This document shows, in pieces, positions 63,718-64,000 of a stretch of DNA of 64,000 nucleotides; the first letter of the stretch is position 1; every line of letters starts with the position of its first letter. The DNA comes from Sporichthyaceae bacterium (GTDB lineage: Bacteria > Actinomycetota > Actinomycetes > Sporichthyales > Sporichthyaceae): positions 1 through 64,000 of the forward strand of contig DATASX010000118.1 of assembly GCA_036269075.1 (NCBI GenBank), read 5' to 3'. The notes under the pieces are model-generated. The model had not been told where the DNA came from. It saw only the letters and a list, made by a program, of their open reading frames with translations, and ran no database searches. Made by a program: the position numbers and the translations under genes.

Positions 63718-64000
63718 GACTGCGCTGCCGTGGTGCCGCTCCAGCGGGGCAGCAGTTCCTCGACCAGGATCCGCCGCCGGCGCACCGCGTCGAGATGGCA
63801 GCGCGAGGCCGTCGACCCGGCCGGGACCAGGTCCGGCATCGTCCGCTCGCAGGAGCCGTCGAGGACCTGCGCGGCGTAGTCGCACCTGGGCCGGAACGAA
63901 CATCCCGGCGGCAGGGCGATCAGGCTCGGCGGGGTGCCCCGGATGGCCAGCAACTCGGAGCCGGCCGAGTCCAGCCGCGGGACCGAGGACAGCAGTCCCC
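63714..64000 (-). CDS. oligopeptide ABC transporter ATP-binding protein OppD/DppD (C-terminus, cut by window)
   Basis: The frame is open to the window edge; its stop overlaps the OppF start (ATGA). The visible ~95 residues ([36 protein letters not shown]) are the C-terminal oligopeptide-transporter domain with the conserved Cys pair, which follows the ATPase core in DppD/OppD proteins. The rest lies beyond the window. The pair predicts an ABC importer for peptides or nickel-type ligands with permeases upstream. Confidence 0.82.
   Translation of the reverse strand, partial: GLLSSVPRLDSAGSELLAIRGTPPSLIALPPGCSFRPRCDYAAQVLDGSCERTMPDLVPAGSTASRCHLDAVRRRRILVEELLPRWSGTTAAQS

Overview
The window is about 64 kb of very GC-rich DNA with strong G/C bias at third codon positions, frequent GTG starts, four-base start/stop overlaps and gene families typical of Actinobacteria: DtxR/IdeR regulators, an Ada-AlkA fusion, fused isobutyryl-CoA mutase, F420/FMN-type PPOX proteins, a sortase-anchored GNGG-rich surface protein and many acyl-CoA dehydrogenases. 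It looks like the chromosome of a free-living, metabolically versatile actinomycete. The genus cannot be fixed from the sequence alone; a Sporichthya/Frankia-like relative is a guess.

Region 1 (about 0.1-17.7 kb) is a dense catabolic island working on CoA thioesters. It holds two tandem TetR regulators, five crotonase-type domains (one fused to a SnoaL-like domain), an acyl-CoA dehydrogenase, a phytoene-desaturase-like FAD enzyme and a seven-helix membrane protein. A tightly overlapped operon encodes a Rieske ring-hydroxylating oxygenase (alpha, beta and a small unknown protein), an SCP-x-type thiolase and a HMG-CoA-synthase-like/DUF35 fusion. An SDR, a MaoC hydratase, a cytochrome P450 and a LivG-type ABC ATPase complete it. 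A shared inverted repeat (TCGGAC-N5-GTCC) lies in front of the main transcription units and probably is the operator of one or both TetR proteins. The substrate is unknown; the gene set suggests an alicyclic, aromatic or isoprenoid/steroid-like acid.

Region 2 (17.7-28.3 kb): a methyltransferase, then a 1310-residue secreted GNGG-repeat protein with an LPETG sorting signal. A closed-stem leader RNA resembling the c-di-AMP (ydaO/yuaA) riboswitch precedes it, and two small secreted proteins follow. Next come a PPOX protein, a conserved hypothetical, an ABC-2 export pair and an aminotransferase.

Region 3 (28.4-37.4 kb): a MarR regulator divergent from icmF (fused isobutyryl-CoA mutase), then 3-hydroxyacyl-CoA dehydrogenase and two acyl-CoA dehydrogenases, a branched/short-chain acyl-CoA unit; then a membrane protein with sigma-like sequence.

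Region 4 (37.6-51.1 kb): two tandem paralogous lipoprotein solute-binding proteins, an IdeR/DtxR regulator behind an iron box, an SDR, a secreted alpha/beta hydrolase, an FMN 2-hydroxyacid oxidase, alkylation-repair genes (ada-alkA fusion and ogt), a repeat-rich secreted protein, an SDR/methyltransferase pair, another acyl-CoA dehydrogenase and a lipoprotein.

Region 5 (51.2-64 kb): gcvP under a tandem glycine riboswitch, a lipoprotein, a second DtxR paralogue coupled to a class II aldolase, an MFS exporter split by one in-frame TGA, two peptidoglycan hydrolases (NlpC/P60 and a Tat-exported amidase), an Ig-like secreted protein, and the start of an oligopeptide ABC transporter operon cut by the window edge.

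Long hairpins without U-tracts close many transcription units, and a second palindrome (TGACG-N3-CGTCA) recurs at gene borders. No tRNA, rRNA, IS element, prophage or CRISPR array was seen.
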